From Chloroflexota bacterium (GTDB lineage: Bacteria > Chloroflexota > UBA6077): a DNA stretch of 14,649 bases. This document shows, in pieces, positions 13,760 to 14,649 of the stretch. The translations under genes were made by a program, and so were the position numbers. The notes below the pieces were generated by a model. That model saw nothing but the letters and a program-made list of their open reading frames with translations, had not been told where the DNA came from and ran no database searches. Position 1 is the stretch's first letter; each line of letters opens with the position of its first letter. The stretch is taken from positions 1 through 14,649 of the forward strand of contig JAJZRD010000078.1 of NCBI GenBank assembly GCA_021845945.1, given 5' to 3'.

Positions 13760-13901
13760 TATCCCCGAGTTCTTCTTTTCGCTTCTTCCTCACGACTTCG
13801 ACGGGAGGAGGTACCTCGGTGACCTGAATCCGGCTGGTTGACAGCTTCGCGTCCTTCTTTGGTTTCTTTACCTTGTCGTTGCGTTTGTCGCGGTTTCCCA
13901 T
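13749..13901 (-). CDS. Small basic hypothetical protein (50 aa), KKPKK motif
   Basis: A 50-codon gene supported by a strong Shine-Dalgarno (GGAGGT) eight bases before ATG 13901. The product begins MGNRDKRNDKVKKPKKDAK and ends with a charged KKRKEELGDNED, with a short VPPPVEVV linker between. It has no membrane segment. I recall similarly short MGxRxxx...KKPKK proteins as unnamed conserved ORFs in Chloroflexota-like genomes, but cannot name a family. It ends within the first codons of the FecR-like gene (11-bp overlap), so translation is probably coupled. It lies 51 bases after tgt. Nucleic acid binding is possible from the charge but unproven. Confidence 0.75.
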   Translation of the reverse strand: MGNRDKRNDKVKKPKKDAKLSTSRIQVTEVPPPVEVVRKKRKEELGDNED

Positions 13902-13952
13902 GTTGCTTTACCTCCAAAGTCCGTAAGCCTTTCCGAGTGTAGCAAGACGGCA

Positions 13953-14649
<697 letters not shown>

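Overview
The window is GC-rich, densely coded bacterial chromosome with no plasmid, phage or transposase gene. Gene content suggests Chloroflexota or a neighbouring lineage: an actinobacterial-type inositol-phosphate synthase with a PI/PI-mannoside gene set, a FecR-like membrane protein, a tiny Lys-rich KKPKK protein, several TTG starts and dispersed heptamer repeats. This placement is inference; Actinomycetota is the main alternative.

Layout. 1-2631, minus strand: hisH (3' end off the window), prfB (RF2) with a programmed +1 frameshift, and nfi (endonuclease V). Between them lie a heptamer-repeat array (579-648) and a REP-like palindrome (1814-1902). 2632-2996 is a gene-free divergent region with a good promoter, a promoter-proximal palindrome and more heptamer repeats. 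2997-7737, plus strand: a tight five-gene operon of inositol-phosphate synthase, two HtrB/PatA-type acyltransferases, a PimA-like GT4 glycosyltransferase and a CDP-alcohol phosphatidyltransferase. Its gene boundaries overlap by 4 bp twice, are 3 bp apart once, and have one 81-bp gap. A hairpin at 7757-7775 separates it from the convergent malic enzyme (ACT domain fused) and a 62-codon Cys-rich gene upstream of it. Then, plus strand: a single-BON protein, tRNA-Arg(CCG) with its own promoter and terminator, and a long Rel (p)ppGpp synthetase/hydrolase. A dispersed-type hairpin (12481-12501) separates rel from the minus-strand group tgt (5' end off the window), a 50-aa basic protein and a FecR plus jelly-roll-like membrane protein.

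How the genes work together. The operon can be read as a pathway: glucose-6-phosphate to inositol phosphate (Ino1), coupling to CDP-diacylglycerol (phosphatidyltransferase), mannosylation (PimA-like) and acylation (the two acyltransferases). The product would be an acylated phosphatidylinositol glycolipid, as in mycobacterial PIM synthesis. The second acyltransferase lacks the Asp of the HxxxxD catalytic motif, which makes it the most unusual protein here. The other genes are housekeeping: histidine synthesis, translation termination, DNA repair, stringent response, malate metabolism and tRNA modification.
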